A stretch of DNA of 64,000 bases from an uncultured PS1 clade bacterium (GCA_902624095.1 CACNWB010000004.1:38125-102124); one strand, 5' to 3'. Counted from the first letter of the stretch, positions 1 through 12,652 are shown. Notes: generated by a model not told the origin, from the sequence alone. Program-made: numbers and translations.

Positions 1-834
1 GACAGCGGCAACTTTCTCTTTCAGCTTGGGCCATGCGCCGCGATCCATCTGCGCATCAAACTCTGCGTCCTCAAGACCGGCCTTGTCGCGCAACAGGGCA
101 TAAAATTGCGGCTCGATGGAGCCCAGTGAGACAAATTTCCCGTCGGCAGTTTCGTAAACATCGTAAAAATGCGCTCCACCGTCCAACATGTTTACGCCGC
201 GTACTGTCGACCAAAAATTCGACGCCTTCATGCCATAGAACATGGTCATCAGCGAGGTAGCGCCATCGGTCATCGCGCAATCAATAACCTGACCCTCGCC
301 AGAGCGTTGCGCCTCAAACAATGCGGCACAAATGCCCATGGCCAGGTAAAGCGCCCCACCGCCAAAATCGCCTACCAGATTCAATGGCGGCACAGGCGCG
401 CTCTCGCGGCCAATGGCCGCCAGCGCGCCTGTCAGAGCAATATAATTGATGTCGTGGCCAGCGGCATGGGCCAGCGGTCCGGTCTGTCCCCAGCCCGTCA
501 TGCGCCCGTAAACGAGTTTCGGGTTGCGTGCCAAACACACATCGGGGCCGAGGCCCAAACGTTCCATCACGCCGGGACGAAAACCTTCTTGCAAAATATC
601 AGCGCTTTCAACCAGTTTGAGACAGGCCTCAATGCCTTCCGGCTTCTTCAAATCCAGCGCAACCGACTGACGCCCCCGGCTGGTAACATCATTGGGTGAA
701 CCGCCACTTGTGCCTTTGCGATCAATCCGCAAAACCTCGGCCCCCATATCAGACAGCAACATGGCGCAGAAAGGGCCCGGCCCAATTCCTGCGAATTCAA
801 TTATTTTGACACCCTTTAGCGGTCCGTTTCCCAT
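1..834 (-). CDS. CaiB/BaiF-family CoA-transferase (alpha-methylacyl-CoA racemase-like), 3' end truncated by window edge
   Basis: Manual minus-strand translation from ATG at 834: [41 protein letters not shown]...[55 protein letters not shown]; stays open to base 1. The frame is not in the ORF track because it has no stop in the window. Confidence 0.9.
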   Translation of the reverse strand, partial: MGNGPLKGVKIIEFAGIGPGPFCAMLLSDMGAEVLRIDRKGTSGGSPNDVTSRGRQSVALDLKKPEGIEACLKLVESADILQEGFRPGVMERLGLGPDVCLARNPKLVYGRMTGWGQTGPLAHAAGHDINYIALTGALAAIGRESAPVPPLNLVGDFGGGALYLAMGICAALFEAQRSGEGQVIDCAMTDGATSLMTMFYGMKASNFWSTVRGVNMLDGGAHFYDVYETADGKFVSLGSIEPQFYALLRDKAGLEDAEFDAQMDRGAWPKLKEKVAAV

Positions 835-933
835 GAGCTCTCTCCCTAATCCCAGACTCGTAGCTTATGTGTTTGCAGCGCGACGGACAAGGTAGCGCGC
901 GGCCTTTGGCACGGGTTTACGCATCGGTGCACG

Positions 934-2382
934 TCAACGAGAAGGCGCACGCAAAACATCAATGCCCAATTCGCGGATTTTTTTACGCAAGGTGTTCCGG
1001 TTAATGCCGAGCAAGTCCGCCGCGCGCACCTGGTTGCCGCGCGTTGCCTCCAGACTGAGCTCGATTAGCGGACGCTCAACTTCGCGCAAAACCCGATCGT
1101 ATAAACCATTAGGTGGCAATGCCTGTCCGTGACTGGAAAAATAATTATTGAGATGAAATGTCAGGCTTTCGCCCAGACTTTCGGATGACGGGCCGGAGGC
1201 CATTGGCGCGCTGCCAGGCGTCTCGCTCAATTCCACGCGGATAATTTCCGGCGTCACCACATCTTCGGAATATAAAGCAGCAATACGTCTGACCATATTT
1301 TCGAGTTCGCGGACATTTCCCGGCCAATCATGCTCGCGCATGAGAGATAGAGCATCGGTATCGAAACTTTTCAGTGCAAGCCCCTCGCGCTGGCCCAGCG
1401 CAACAAAATGGCGCACCAAATCGTCAATATCCTCCAACCTTTCGCGCAAGGGTGGCACTCGCAAAGGCACAACATTCAAACGGAAATAAAGATCTTCGCG
1501 GAAAAGACCCTGCTGGATCAATTGCTGCAAGTCCTGATGCGTCGCGGCAATAATGCGTACATCCGTCTTGATCGGCTGTCGCCCGCCGACCGTAGTAAAC
1601 TCACCTTCCTGCAAAACCCGCAAAAGCCGTGTTTGGGTTTCCATGGGCATATCGCCGATTTCATCCAGAAACAGTGTGCCGCCTTCGGCTTGGGCAAACC
1701 GCCCCGCCATGCGCTGGCTGGCACCAGTAAAAGCACCCTTTTCGTGCCCGAAAAGCTCACTCTCAACTAATTCGCGCGGTATCGCCGCCATGTTCAACGC
1801 CACGAACTGGCCGTGCCTGCGGCGACCATAATCATGCAGGGCGCGGGCAATTAGTTCTTTGCCAGTTCCGCTGTCACCAGTAACCAGCACGGACAAATCA
1901 TTTTGCGTCAGGCGCGCTACGGTGCGATAAATCTCTTGCATGGCCGGCGAACGTCCGACCAATGGCAGGTTCTGGTCTTCGTCGCCGACTGTTTCGCCAA
2001 TATCAGCCTGCGCTCGCGGCAACTCCATCGCCCGCGCAACCACGCCAGTCAGTTCTCCCAAATCAAACGGTTTGGGCAAATATTCAAAAGCACCGCGCTC
2101 CGCCGCCGTGATCGCGGTAGTCAGGGTGTTTTTGGCGCTGATAACGATAATCGGCAAATCTGGCCGCAACCGCTTGATGCGGGGAATAAGATCAAAGGCA
2201 TTTTGATCCGGCATCATGACATCCGTGACAATTACATCGCCCTGGCCATTGCTTACCCATTTCCACAATGATGAGGCCGTGCCCGTCGCCTTTACATCGA
2301 AACCGACGCGACCAAGTGCTTGCACCAAAACAGTGCGTATCGCCCTGTCATCATCGGCAATAAGAACTGTTCCTTTGCTCAT
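934..2382 (-). CDS. ntrC: Nitrogen regulation response regulator NtrC (sigma-54 dependent)
   Basis: Receiver domain, AAA+ sigma-54 motifs (GESGTGKE-like [23 protein letters not shown]) and a Fis-type HTH; start trimmed to [12 protein letters not shown]. Confidence 0.93.
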   Translation of the reverse strand: MSKGTVLIADDDRAIRTVLVQALGRVGFDVKATGTASSLWKWVSNGQGDVIVTDVMMPDQNAFDLIPRIKRLRPDLPIIVISAKNTLTTAITAAERGAFEYLPKPFDLGELTGVVARAMELPRAQADIGETVGDEDQNLPLVGRSPAMQEIYRTVARLTQNDLSVLVTGDSGTGKELIARALHDYGRRRHGQFVALNMAAIPRELVESELFGHEKGAFTGASQRMAGRFAQAEGGTLFLDEIGDMPMETQTRLLRVLQEGEFTTVGGRQPIKTDVRIIAATHQDLQQLIQQGLFREDLYFRLNVVPLRVPPLRERLEDIDDLVRHFVALGQREGLALKSFDTDALSLMREHDWPGNVRELENMVRRIAALYSEDVVTPEIIRVELSETPGSAPMASGPSSESLGESLTFHLNNYFSSHGQALPPNGLYDRVLREVERPLIELSLEATRGNQVRAADLLGINRNTLRKKIRELGIDVLRAPSR

Positions 2383-3485
2383 ATTTCGAGACCCTCCGTT
2401 TCGGCATCGCCAACCGCCATGGGCAGTCGCACGCGGAAAATTGTGCGCTCGCGCGTGCTGTCGCATTCAACCGTGCCTCCATGGTCGCCCACTATTTTTG
2501 CGACAAGGGCCAAACCTAGACCCGTGCCGTTAGATTTCGTTGTCACAAACGGGTCGAACAAATGCGATTTGATGTCGTCGGGAACCCCTATGCCGTTGTC
2601 GATGATACTGAACTCAAGCGGCAGTCGGATTGGACGCGCGCGACCGGGCAATGACAGTCGGATGCCGGGGCGAAACGCGGAACATAATCTTATCTCGCCC
2701 TTTCGCTTGTCGACAGCTTCAGCTGCGTTTTTTACAAGATTGAGAAAAACTTGTGTCAATAAATCCCTGTTGCCCCGAACATCTGGCAAAGACGGATCAT
2801 AATCTTCAATGAAAGATACATGCGCGCCAAATCCGTTCTTGGCAAGCATACGAACATTTTCCAATATCGCATGAACATTAATCGGGGTATCCAGGTCTAC
2901 TGGTGTTTCCGAAAACTGCTCAAACCTGTCGACAAGGCCGGCGATGCGATCAGTTTCACTACAAATAAGCTGGGTCAACTCAGCATTTTCAGCACTCATA
3001 TCGCTTTCCAGCAATTGGGCGGCGCCCTTGATGCCAGACAGTGGGTTCTTTATCTCATGCGCCAGCATTGCAGACATTGCACTGACAGAGCGCGCCGCAC
3101 CACGATGGGTCAACTGCTTGTCGATGCGGTGCGCCAGTGATCGCGGTTGGACGATCAACAACGCCAAGGCCTCGCCGCCGCTATTTTCAAATGGCGCAAC
3201 ATGCAGATCAACAATACTATCCGGCCCAGTGTGCGGTGCACTCAAATCAATGCCGTATTCATTAAAACTCAGCCGGTTCGCCAGACAATTTTCAACCAGA
3301 TTGACCACCGGGCTACCAAACGGCATGAGGGTCTCGAGCCTATGCTTGCGCAAGCTGGAAAGGCTTGCACTGAAAAATTCCTGCGCGGCGAAATTGGCAT
3401 AGGAAACTTGATGCTTGAGCCCGACCGCCAATACGGGCTGGGGCATGCTGTCCAGAATAAGACGTTCGCTAATTGCGGCACTCAT
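2379..3485 (-). CDS. ntrB: Nitrogen regulation sensor histidine kinase NtrB
   Basis: H-box [21 protein letters not shown] boxes ([18 protein letters not shown]), directly upstream of and overlapping ntrC. Confidence 0.93.
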   Translation of the reverse strand: MSAAISERLILDSMPQPVLAVGLKHQVSYANFAAQEFFSASLSSLRKHRLETLMPFGSPVVNLVENCLANRLSFNEYGIDLSAPHTGPDSIVDLHVAPFENSGGEALALLIVQPRSLAHRIDKQLTHRGAARSVSAMSAMLAHEIKNPLSGIKGAAQLLESDMSAENAELTQLICSETDRIAGLVDRFEQFSETPVDLDTPINVHAILENVRMLAKNGFGAHVSFIEDYDPSLPDVRGNRDLLTQVFLNLVKNAAEAVDKRKGEIRLCSAFRPGIRLSLPGRARPIRLPLEFSIIDNGIGVPDDIKSHLFDPFVTTKSNGTGLGLALVAKIVGDHGGTVECDSTRERTIFRVRLPMAVGDAETEGLEI

Positions 3486-4477
3486 GCGGCTATTCCGGCT
3501 TCATGGCCACGCAGAAACATTTCTTGCATAGCATCGATGACGGCCTGCGGTTCCTGCAGGCGGCAAATGTGCCCCCGAAATTGCGCGGCGGCTTCGGGGT
3601 CACAATAATCATCAATAAAGCCGGCAAGGTGCTTGCGCGCCACACGCACCCCGTGGCCGGCATCGTAAAGCGCGAGCGTATCCTCATACCAAGCGCGGAA
3701 AATATCGAAACGCGCAGCAGCATTCGGCGAGGCTGGCCAAATTTTACGCTCAAGGTAGCTTTGAATTTGCGCCAACAACCAAGGCCGACCGACAGCGGCA
3801 CGACCGACCATAATGCCCGCCGCACCCGAATGCTTGAGAGCCATGCGCGCGGTGCTCCCATCCACAATGTCGCCATTGGCAATTACCGACACGCGCACCG
3901 CCTCGACCACGGCACGAATGGCGCGCCAATCGGCGGAGCCTTTGTAGAACTGACACCGCGTGCGCCCGTGCACGGTAATCATCGCAACGCCCAAATCTTC
4001 CGCAATGCGGGCAAGGCGCGGCGCGTTCAAAGAATTGAGGTCCCAGCCCAAACGCATTTTCAGCGTCACGGGGCGCGGCGTTGCGGCGACTGTTGCGGCA
4101 ATAAGCGCGGCGGCATGGTCCTCATCGAGCATCAAAGCAGACCCCGACAAACCGCCCGTCACCTGCCGCGACGGACACCCCATATTTATGTCAATAATGT
4201 CGGCACCGGCTTCGGTTGCCAGTTCCGCGCCCCGGGCCATCCATTGAGCCTCGCGACCAGCCAATTGCATAGTAAAAGGTGACAACCCGCGACCTTCGGC
4301 ACGCAAAAGAACATCGCGGCGCCCCCGCACCAATTCCTCGCTTGCGACCATTTCAGAAACCACCATCGCCGCGCCGCAGGCGGCCACACTGCGTCTAAAC
4401 GCCAAATCAGTAACGCCGGACATGGGTGCAAGCACCACTTGTCCTCCGAGATCAATGTCGCCTACGGAAATGACCAT
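3482..4477 (-). CDS. dusB: tRNA-dihydrouridine synthase
   Basis: LAPMSGVTDLAFRR, DINMGCPSRQVTGG, TVHGRTRCQFYKGSADW. Confidence 0.93.
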   Translation of the reverse strand: MVISVGDIDLGGQVVLAPMSGVTDLAFRRSVAACGAAMVVSEMVASEELVRGRRDVLLRAEGRGLSPFTMQLAGREAQWMARGAELATEAGADIIDINMGCPSRQVTGGLSGSALMLDEDHAAALIAATVAATPRPVTLKMRLGWDLNSLNAPRLARIAEDLGVAMITVHGRTRCQFYKGSADWRAIRAVVEAVRVSVIANGDIVDGSTARMALKHSGAAGIMVGRAAVGRPWLLAQIQSYLERKIWPASPNAAARFDIFRAWYEDTLALYDAGHGVRVARKHLAGFIDDYCDPEAAAQFRGHICRLQEPQAVIDAMQEMFLRGHEAGIAA

Positions 4478-4597
4478 TTTTTAGGCAAGTCCTTGAATTT
4501 TAAAACTTGCCCAAAATGCAGGCAAATAGCGGGTAAGGCAAGCCGTGATAACAAAAAAACAATCGCGCCACAGCCCCGAACTCGCTACATTGCAGCC

Positions 4598-5794
4598 ATG
4601 AAAAACGCCAAACTCCCTCCAAATGCCGCCCTGATAGTCGCAGGCGGGCGTGGGTCCAGAGCCGGTGCGGGCCTGCCCAAGCAATATCGCACTCTGCCAG
4701 GACATTACGCACTCGGACAGCCGGGTCAAACAGTGCTAGGCGCAAGCCTTAGGGCGTTTATCGCGCATCAGCAAATCAGCGGCGTGCAGGTGGTTATCCA
4801 TGAAGATGATAAAGAGCTTTATCAAAACGTAATTAATAGTTTGGAAACACGAGATAAATTATACGAACCTGTGTGCGGCGGGGCGGAGCGCCAAGACAGC
4901 GTGCTGGCAGGCCTTGAAGCCCTGCAGGCCCATAAACCCAAACAGGTTCTGGTGCATGATGCAGCGCGGCCTTTTGTGAACGCGGGACTAATCGACCGGT
5001 GCCTGACAGCGATCGGCTCGGCACATGGGGCTGTTCCTGCTATTGCCGTGACCGAAACATTGAAACGCGCCGAAGCGGGCCTCATAACCGAAACTGTGTC
5101 GCGTGACGGCCTGTGGCGCGCACAAACACCTCAGGCCTTCAACTTTATGGCACTGTTGGCCGCTCATCGGGCGGCACCGCCGGGGCTAACAGATGACGCG
5201 GCGGTTGCGGAACTGGCTGGTATGCAGTTGGCACTGGTTGCTGGCGACCCCAATAATATAAAAATCACGCATGAAGCCGATTTTACCCCACGCATTGCGG
5301 TTCCGCGAACTGGACAGGGGTTTGATGTGCACCGCTTCGATGACGAAGGCACCGCCGAAACGGTCATGCTGGGCGGCATGCCAATACCCCACAACCGCCG
5401 CATCATCGGGCATTCGGATGCCGACCTTGTTTTGCACGCCATAACCGACGCGCTTTATGGCGCGATTGCGGAGGGTGATATCGGCGCGCATTTTCCGCCC
5501 TCGGATGCATCCAATAAAGACCGCGCCTCGGTAGACTTTCTGAGCCATGCCGCAGAGCGTGTCACCGCCGCCGGATGCCGAATCGTGCATATTGACATCA
5601 CCGTGATTGGCGAAGCGCCGAAAATCCAGCCGCATCGAACCGCCATGGCGCAAAATATTGCCGGGCTTTTGCACCTGGACGCGCAGGCCGTTTCGGTAAA
5701 AGCAACCACCACTGAAGGGCTGGGCTTTACAGGCCGTGGCGAAGGGCTAGCAGCCCAGGCATTGGCAACCGTTGTGCCGTTGGAAGCGTCTTGA
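4598..5794 (+). CDS. ispDF: Bifunctional IspD/IspF (MEP pathway)
   Basis: IspD signature (IVAGGRGSRAG, VHDAARPFV) fused to IspF (GQGFDVHRF, GHSDADLVLHAITDA); start trimmed to MKNAKLPPN. Confidence 0.93.
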   Translation: MKNAKLPPNAALIVAGGRGSRAGAGLPKQYRTLPGHYALGQPGQTVLGASLRAFIAHQQISGVQVVIHEDDKELYQNVINSLETRDKLYEPVCGGAERQDSVLAGLEALQAHKPKQVLVHDAARPFVNAGLIDRCLTAIGSAHGAVPAIAVTETLKRAEAGLITETVSRDGLWRAQTPQAFNFMALLAAHRAAPPGLTDDAAVAELAGMQLALVAGDPNNIKITHEADFTPRIAVPRTGQGFDVHRFDDEGTAETVMLGGMPIPHNRRIIGHSDADLVLHAITDALYGAIAEGDIGAHFPPSDASNKDRASVDFLSHAAERVTAAGCRIVHIDITVIGEAPKIQPHRTAMAQNIAGLLHLDAQAVSVKATTTEGLGFTGRGEGLAAQALATVVPLEAS

Positions 5795-6309
5795 AAGAAG
5801 GCTTATCGGAAATGAGATTTCATTCCCTGCCCGCCAATATCGGATTTTTCTCGCCTGTCGCCCTTATCGCAACATTTTTCGGTAGCGGGCTTATTCGACC
5901 AGCATCGGGCACTTGGGGGTCGCTGGCCGCCTTCGGTGTTGGATTGGTCGTGCTCGCCGCACCTGCGTCCGCTTGGGTGCTTGCTGTCATGAGCTTGGGC
6001 GCCTATTGCCTCGGCCATTGGGCCGCGCTTCGCTGGACGCAGGAAGATGACACGGATGCCGACCCAAGCGCGATTGTAATTGATGAGGTTGCCGCCATGT
6101 GGCTGGTGATGGCTTTCGTGCCACCCACCTTTGCTGCACTCACGGCTGCATTTCTTCTTTTCCGGCTGTTTGACGTTTTGAAACCGTGGCCGGCAAGATG
6201 GGCCGACAAAAGCCTGAAAGGTGTCAGCGGCATCATGCTGGATGATATTTTTGCCGGCATCTGGGCGGTTCTTGTAATTTTGGCGGCACAAACTTACGGT
6301 TTCATTTAA
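5791..6309 (+). CDS. pgpA: Phosphatidylglycerophosphatase A
   Basis: FGSGLIRPASGTWGSLAA; IDEVAAMWL; RLFDVLKPWPARWADK. Start is TTG 5791 or ATG 5812. Confidence 0.88.
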   Translation: MKEGLSEMRFHSLPANIGFFSPVALIATFFGSGLIRPASGTWGSLAAFGVGLVVLAAPASAWVLAVMSLGAYCLGHWAALRWTQEDDTDADPSAIVIDEVAAMWLVMAFVPPTFAALTAAFLLFRLFDVLKPWPARWADKSLKGVSGIMLDDIFAGIWAVLVILAAQTYGFI

Positions 6310-6331
6310 TTCATGCTAGTTAGGGATTGCG

Positions 6332-6823
6332 ATGTTTGACAAGGAATTATTGGTAAAGGCGGAGGAAATTCTGAGCATTGGTCGCGAACGGCACTTGCGC
6401 ATCGCCGCCGCCGAGTCCTGCACGGGTGGGTTAATCGCAGCTCTGCTCACGGAAATTCCTGGGTCGTCGAGCGTCATCGGACGCAGTTTTGTTACCTATT
6501 CAAACCGCGCCAAGCGCGAGGTTCTGGGCGTGAACGCGGATTTGCTGAAACAGAATGGCGCGGTCAGCGAGCCGGTGGTGTGCGCCATGGCGCAAAACAC
6601 CTTTGACATGACAACGGCGCACCTCACTGTTGCGGTTTCCGGCATTGCGGGGCCAGGCGGCGGCACAGAAGAAAAGCCCGTCGGCACCGTGCATATGGCG
6701 ACCGCGATGACAGACGATGTTATACACCAATGTTGCCAGTTTGGAGATATTGGCCGCGCGGCGGTGCGGCTTGCCACGGTTCACGCCGCCGCCGACATGT
6801 TGCTTGCACGCCTGAAAGACTAG
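6332..6823 (+). CDS. CinA C-terminal domain protein (nicotinamide-nucleotide amidase)
   Basis: AAESCTGGLIAALLTEIPGSS; VSGIAGPGGGTEEKPVGTV. Confidence 0.9.
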   Translation: MFDKELLVKAEEILSIGRERHLRIAAAESCTGGLIAALLTEIPGSSSVIGRSFVTYSNRAKREVLGVNADLLKQNGAVSEPVVCAMAQNTFDMTTAHLTVAVSGIAGPGGGTEEKPVGTVHMATAMTDDVIHQCCQFGDIGRAAVRLATVHAAADMLLARLKD

Positions 6824-7275
6824 TCTTTTTGCGCCCCGTAAACCTCATGCGCGCGGGCCTCGAAAGCATCTACAAATTTTGACACGGCACGGCTCATCAA
6901 AGGCGCAATTACTCGGCGCAAAAGCGGCACTGCAAAATTAAACTGCAACTCAAAGTCAACGACCGAACCTTCACTCGTGTCTTTGAACTCCCAGCAATTG
7001 TGCAAATGGCTGAACGGGCCTTTCGCCTGATTGACGGTGATTGTCAGCGGGTCATGGGTCAGCACAACCGCGCTGGAATATTTCTCGCGCAGAAACTTAT
7101 ACGCCACCAAAAGATCGGCCTGCATTTCATAACCCTGCTCGGTTTCGTGGGTGTGTAGCACGCGCGATGCTGTGCAATAGGGAATAAACTCGCTATAGCG
7201 GTCGACATCGGCCACCAAATCAAACATCTGGCGCGCACGATACGGACTGATGCGCTGAAGGCTTATATTTTGCAT
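6820..7275 (-). CDS. RatA/COQ10-like START-domain protein
   Basis: SPYRARQMFDLVADVDRYSEFIPYC; next to lipA as in many alphaproteobacteria. Confidence 0.85.
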   Translation of the reverse strand: MQNISLQRISPYRARQMFDLVADVDRYSEFIPYCTASRVLHTHETEQGYEMQADLLVAYKFLREKYSSAVVLTHDPLTITVNQAKGPFSHLHNCWEFKDTSEGSVVDFELQFNFAVPLLRRVIAPLMSRAVSKFVDAFEARAHEVYGAQKD

Positions 7276-7280
7276 GAAAT

Positions 7281-8231
7281 CTACCGAATGGCTGAAGCCC
7301 GCGCCGCCTTGAGCTTTTTAAAATCTTCATCGGCGTGGTGTGAAGATCGCGTGAGCGGTGTGGCCGAAACCATCAAAAACCCTTTGGCGCGAGCTGTCGT
7401 AGCATAGGCGTCAAATTCATCCGGTGAGACGAAACGGTCAATCGGCGCATGTTTGCGGGTCGGCTGCAAATACTGGCCGATTGTAATGAAGTCGATATTG
7501 GCGGCGCGCATATCATCCATCACCTGCATGATATCATTACGCGTCTCACCCAACCCGACCATAATGCCGGACTTGGTGAAAATGCGGGCATCAAGTTCCT
7601 TGACGCGCTGCAACAGCCGTAAGGAATGGAAATAGCGCGCCCCAGGGCGAATATTCAAATAGAGCGAGGGCACGGTTTCCAGATTGTGATTGAAGACATC
7701 CGGTTGCGCCGCAACCACGTTTTCGAGCGCACCCTCTTTGCGCAGAAAATCCGGTGTTAAAACCTCAATGCTGGTATCGGGCGCGACCTGTCTGATGGCG
7801 CGTATGGTACGGGCAAAATGTTCGGCGCCCCCGTCCTCCAAATCATCGCGATCCACGGATGTAATAACCACATGACGCAGACCCAGCCTGACAACGGCAT
7901 CAGCCACACGCGCCGGTTCGTCTGCATCGACGGGCAACGGCACTCCTGTGCTCACATTGCAAAACGCACACGCGCGGGTGCAAATCTCACCCAATATCAT
8001 GAAAGTGGCATGGCGCTGCGACCAACATTCGCCAATATTCGGGCACGCGGCCTCCTCGCAAACCGTAACCAAATTATGCGTTTTGACGATGTTGCGGGTT
8101 CGTGCATATTCGGGCGACCCCGGTGCCTTGACGCGGATCCAGTCGGGCTTGCGCAAAAGCGGGCTGTCCGCATTGCTCTGTTTTTCAGGGTGGCGCGGAC
8201 GCTCTTTCAAATTGTCTATGACAACGACCAT
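7281..8231 (-). CDS. lipA: Lipoyl synthase
   Basis: [13 protein letters not shown] and radical [13 protein letters not shown]. Confidence 0.95.
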   Translation of the reverse strand: MVVVIDNLKERPRHPEKQSNADSPLLRKPDWIRVKAPGSPEYARTRNIVKTHNLVTVCEEAACPNIGECWSQRHATFMILGEICTRACAFCNVSTGVPLPVDADEPARVADAVVRLGLRHVVITSVDRDDLEDGGAEHFARTIRAIRQVAPDTSIEVLTPDFLRKEGALENVVAAQPDVFNHNLETVPSLYLNIRPGARYFHSLRLLQRVKELDARIFTKSGIMVGLGETRNDIMQVMDDMRAANIDFITIGQYLQPTRKHAPIDRFVSPDEFDAYATTARAKGFLMVSATPLTRSSHHADEDFKKLKAARASAIR

Positions 8232-8282
8232 GGCTTTCTATACGCCATTTTTCGCGATGAATATAGGGTCAAGTTGAGGTGT

Positions 8283-8645
8283 CTATTCGGGTTTTGATGC
8301 CGGTGCATCATTGAAAAAGATGCGCTCGTCCATCCGGTTCAGCCCCAATATAAGGCGCGCGCGTTCGTCCAGAAAATCAAGGTCGAGCGATCCGTGGCTC
8401 AGCCGTAGCACCCGCGTCATGGTTTCGGCGTTTTCTTTTTCAAGCCCGGCCAGCACAATGGCGCGTTCTTTGTTTTTGGCGCGTAATTCCTGCCAACCGC
8501 GCAAGCCCCGATCCCCCTGCAAGGCCTGAAACACCAATCCGCCCATCACAAGAACCAGCATGAAAGTCGGCAACAGCCGCCGCAAACGCAGTGGCGCCTG
8601 CCCGACCGTGCGGCTTGAAACCCGTGATGAGAAAAAACGAATCAT
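8283..8645 (-). CDS. FtsB/DivIC-family septum formation initiator
   Basis: Single N-terminal TM, GDRGLRGWQELRAKNKERAIVLAGLEKEN coiled coil; adjacent to eno. Confidence 0.8.
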   Translation of the reverse strand: MIRFFSSRVSSRTVGQAPLRLRRLLPTFMLVLVMGGLVFQALQGDRGLRGWQELRAKNKERAIVLAGLEKENAETMTRVLRLSHGSLDLDFLDERARLILGLNRMDERIFFNDAPASKPE

Positions 8646-8701
8646 GCACCTAACGAATCACACAGTGATTCGTGCGGTCAAGCGCAAAGTAATTCGATAC
8701 G

Positions 8702-10012
<1,311 letters not shown>

Positions 10013-10143
10013 TTACCTCGTTTCCGTAAGTGTTGCAAACGCCGCACCGCATGTGCGTCCCATATAAGGCTTACGCAAGCGTGGGCAGCAAATGCGGGCG
10101 AATCATACTTGACGGGGCAAAAGATATTGGGTCATGTCAGCAC

Positions 10144-10845
10144 ATGACACAGACCCAAAAAGCCATGGTGTTATTTTCCGGCGGACAAGACAGCACTACT
10201 TGCCTCGCGCACGCGCTGTCGCGCTACGAGCGGGTTGAAACGGTTGGCTTCGACTATGGGCAAAACCACCGCGTGGAGCTTGATTGCCGCGAAGTCATCT
10301 TGCATAAAATAGCAGGACTTGCACCCGATTGGGTGGCACGGCTGGGCCACGACCATATGCTTGACATTACGGCCCTGTCGGAAATTGGCGGCACGGCGCT
10401 GATTGGCGAAGGCGAGATTAAAATGCAGGCGAATAATTTGCCGTCTACCTTCGTGCCCGGCCGCAATCTGCTGTTTCTAACCTATGGCGCGGCACTGGCC
10501 TATCGGCGCGGGCTTGATGTGCTGGTCGGAGGCATGTGCGAAACAGATTACTCCGGCTATCCTGATTGTCGCCGCGCCACGCTGGATGCGCTTGAAACCG
10601 CACTCACGCTCGGCATGGATACGCAAATTTCTATCGAAACACCGCTAATGAATGTTGACAAGGCGGCAACATGGAAACTTGCAGATGAACTGGGCGGCGC
10701 GGTGTTTGTCGATCTCGTCATTGAACACACGCACACTTGCTATCGCGGCAATCGTAAATTACGCCACGAGTGGGGCTATGGGTGCGGTGATTGCCCAGCC
10801 TGCGATTTGCGCCGGCGCGGATTTAATGAATGGAAGGCCGCATGA
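10144..10845 (+). CDS. queC: 7-cyano-7-deazaguanine synthase
   Basis: [54 protein letters not shown]; start trimmed to MTQTQKAM. Confidence 0.93.
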   Translation: MTQTQKAMVLFSGGQDSTTCLAHALSRYERVETVGFDYGQNHRVELDCREVILHKIAGLAPDWVARLGHDHMLDITALSEIGGTALIGEGEIKMQANNLPSTFVPGRNLLFLTYGAALAYRRGLDVLVGGMCETDYSGYPDCRRATLDALETALTLGMDTQISIETPLMNVDKAATWKLADELGGAVFVDLVIEHTHTCYRGNRKLRHEWGYGCGDCPACDLRRRGFNEWKAA

Positions 10846-11489
10846 GCTACGCCATAAAAGAAATTTTCTACACACTTCAGGGCGAAGGCGGTCAAGCCGG
10901 ACGGCCCGCTGTTTTCTGTCGTTTTGCCGGATGCAATCTTTGGTCGGGGCTGGACCGCGACCGCGCAAACGCCCAATGCCGCTTTTGCGATACGGATTTT
11001 GTTGGCACAGACGGTCAAAACGGCGGCAAATTCGCCGATGCTAAAGCTCTCGCACTGGCCATTGCCGCACAATGGCCAGAAGCCGAACCGGGTGCCGATG
11101 CGCTAGTTGTGTTTACCGGCGGCGAGCCTTGCTTACAACTGGATACCGCCCTGCTTGACGCAATCTCGGGACAAGGCTTTGAAACAGCCATCGAGACCAA
11201 TGGAACCCTGCCCGTGCCGACCCAAATCGACTGGATTTGTGTCAGCCCGAAAACCGAAAGTACGCTTGTGCAACAGGCCGGTCATGAACTGAAATTCGTT
11301 TACCCGCAGGAAACGCTGTCGCCCGAACAGTTTGAACACCTTGATTTCGAGCATTTTTTCTTGCAACCGATGGATGTCGATGACGAGGCAACGCGCTGGC
11401 ACAACATTCAGGCCGCCATTGCCTATTGCCTGCAGAACCCACAATGGCGGTTGAGCCTGCAGACCCATAAAATAATCGGTCTGGATTAA
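10842..11489 (+). CDS. queE: 7-carboxy-7-deazaguanine synthase
   Basis: [27 protein letters not shown]...[22 protein letters not shown] overlap with queC. Confidence 0.92.
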   Translation: MSYAIKEIFYTLQGEGGQAGRPAVFCRFAGCNLWSGLDRDRANAQCRFCDTDFVGTDGQNGGKFADAKALALAIAAQWPEAEPGADALVVFTGGEPCLQLDTALLDAISGQGFETAIETNGTLPVPTQIDWICVSPKTESTLVQQAGHELKFVYPQETLSPEQFEHLDFEHFFLQPMDVDDEATRWHNIQAAIAYCLQNPQWRLSLQTHKIIGLD

Positions 11490-11546
11490 ACGGCAACAAA
11501 AACGAGTTAGATTGACCCGCCGCGGCTAATCAGGCATAAGCGCGTC

Positions 11547-11909
11547 ATGAAATTAGCACGCGAAATTCTGTTTGATGCCGCACACAGCCTCGCACAGTAC
11601 GGGGTAGGACACCCGAACACGCGAGTGCACGGGCATTCGTTTCGGGCGCGGATAACGCTGTCCGGTGCACCTGACGCAAACGGTCAGATTATGGATTTCG
11701 AAAGTTTCGGTGCCGTGTTGGAAACCCTCCGCAAACGCCTCGACCATAGTATGCTGAACGATATTGAGGGGCTTAGCACCCCGACGCTGGAAAATTTATG
11801 CCTGTGGATATGGGCTGAACTACAGGACGAACTGCCCCATATTCGTGCCGTCGAAGTGTTCCGGGACAGCCTCGGCCAATCCTGCCTTTATGAGGGAGAA
11901 GCATCATGA
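11547..11909 (+). CDS. queD: QueD-like 6-carboxytetrahydropterin synthase family protein (T-fold)
   Basis: [11 protein letters not shown]...[26 protein letters not shown]; located between queE and queF. Confidence 0.8.
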   Translation: MKLAREILFDAAHSLAQYGVGHPNTRVHGHSFRARITLSGAPDANGQIMDFESFGAVLETLRKRLDHSMLNDIEGLSTPTLENLCLWIWAELQDELPHIRAVEVFRDSLGQSCLYEGEAS

Positions 11910-12370
11910 CCGAGCCCAGCGACACGACTGGCGCAAACATGCTTGGGCAACAGACCAAGCTGCCCACCTCTCCAGACGCGGCGGCTTTGGAACGCGTTCC
12001 CAACCCGCACCCCGACACACGCTATGTTGCTCGCTTTACCGTGCCGGAATTTACGTCAATCTGTCCTGTCACGGGCCAGCCGGATTTTGCGCGACTGGTG
12101 ATCGACTATGTGCCGGACGCCTATCTGGTTGAAAGCAAAAGCTTCAAACTCTATATCGGTAGCTTCCGCAATCACGGCGCATTTCACGAAGATTGCACAA
12201 TCGCGATTGCCAAGCGTCTGGTCGACACATTGGCCCCGCACTGGCTCCGCATTGGCGGGTACTGGTATCCGCGCGGCGGTATTCCGATAGACGTGTTCTG
12301 GCAGTCGGGTGCAGTGCCAAATGGTCTTTATGTGCCCGACCCCGGCGTTGCTCCTTATCAGGGGCGCTAA
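11906..12370 (+). CDS. queF: preQ1 synthase (nitrile reductase)
   Basis: [45 protein letters not shown]. Confidence 0.93.
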   Translation: MTEPSDTTGANMLGQQTKLPTSPDAAALERVPNPHPDTRYVARFTVPEFTSICPVTGQPDFARLVIDYVPDAYLVESKSFKLYIGSFRNHGAFHEDCTIAIAKRLVDTLAPHWLRIGGYWYPRGGIPIDVFWQSGAVPNGLYVPDPGVAPYQGR

Positions 12371-12652
12371 CCCGTAATTTACCATTTCATCGGAAAACTG
12401 GTTGAGCTTTACTACAGGTTCGGCGGCACGGCGCGTCTGCTCCATTTTAAGAAAACAGAATGCCGCCAGCCGGACCCAACACATTTCCTTGGCTTACTAG
12501 ATTAAAGGGAAATCTTTTTTATCTGCCACCGCGCCGACACAGCTCTATCCGGCCATATCACAGCTTGTACACCCCGTCAGCAAACCGGGGACCCGAACAG
12601 CAAGGTTGGCGGTAGTCCGTGTTTAGACTTCAGGCAAACTGAACAGGGTCGA

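Noticed and set aside
3473-4282. 269-aa plus-strand ORF antisense to dusB
   Set aside because: Antisense shadow frame, H/R/G-rich with no recognisable motif; dusB is unambiguous
10050-10143. preQ1 riboswitch upstream of queC
   Set aside because: Looked for the preQ1-I/II aptamer motifs in the short leader and could not recognise one; the probable TSS also leaves no room for a leader
12371-12496. In-frame open extension of queF beyond its stop codon (about 40 codons: PVIYHFIGKLVELYYRFGGTARLLHF...)
   Set aside because: A stretch this long without a stop is expected by chance reasonably often; no readthrough signal and no recognisable domain
12580-12603. CCCCG...CGGGG hairpin between queF and the DASS gene as a terminator
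   Set aside because: No T tract on either strand immediately following; too weak to call
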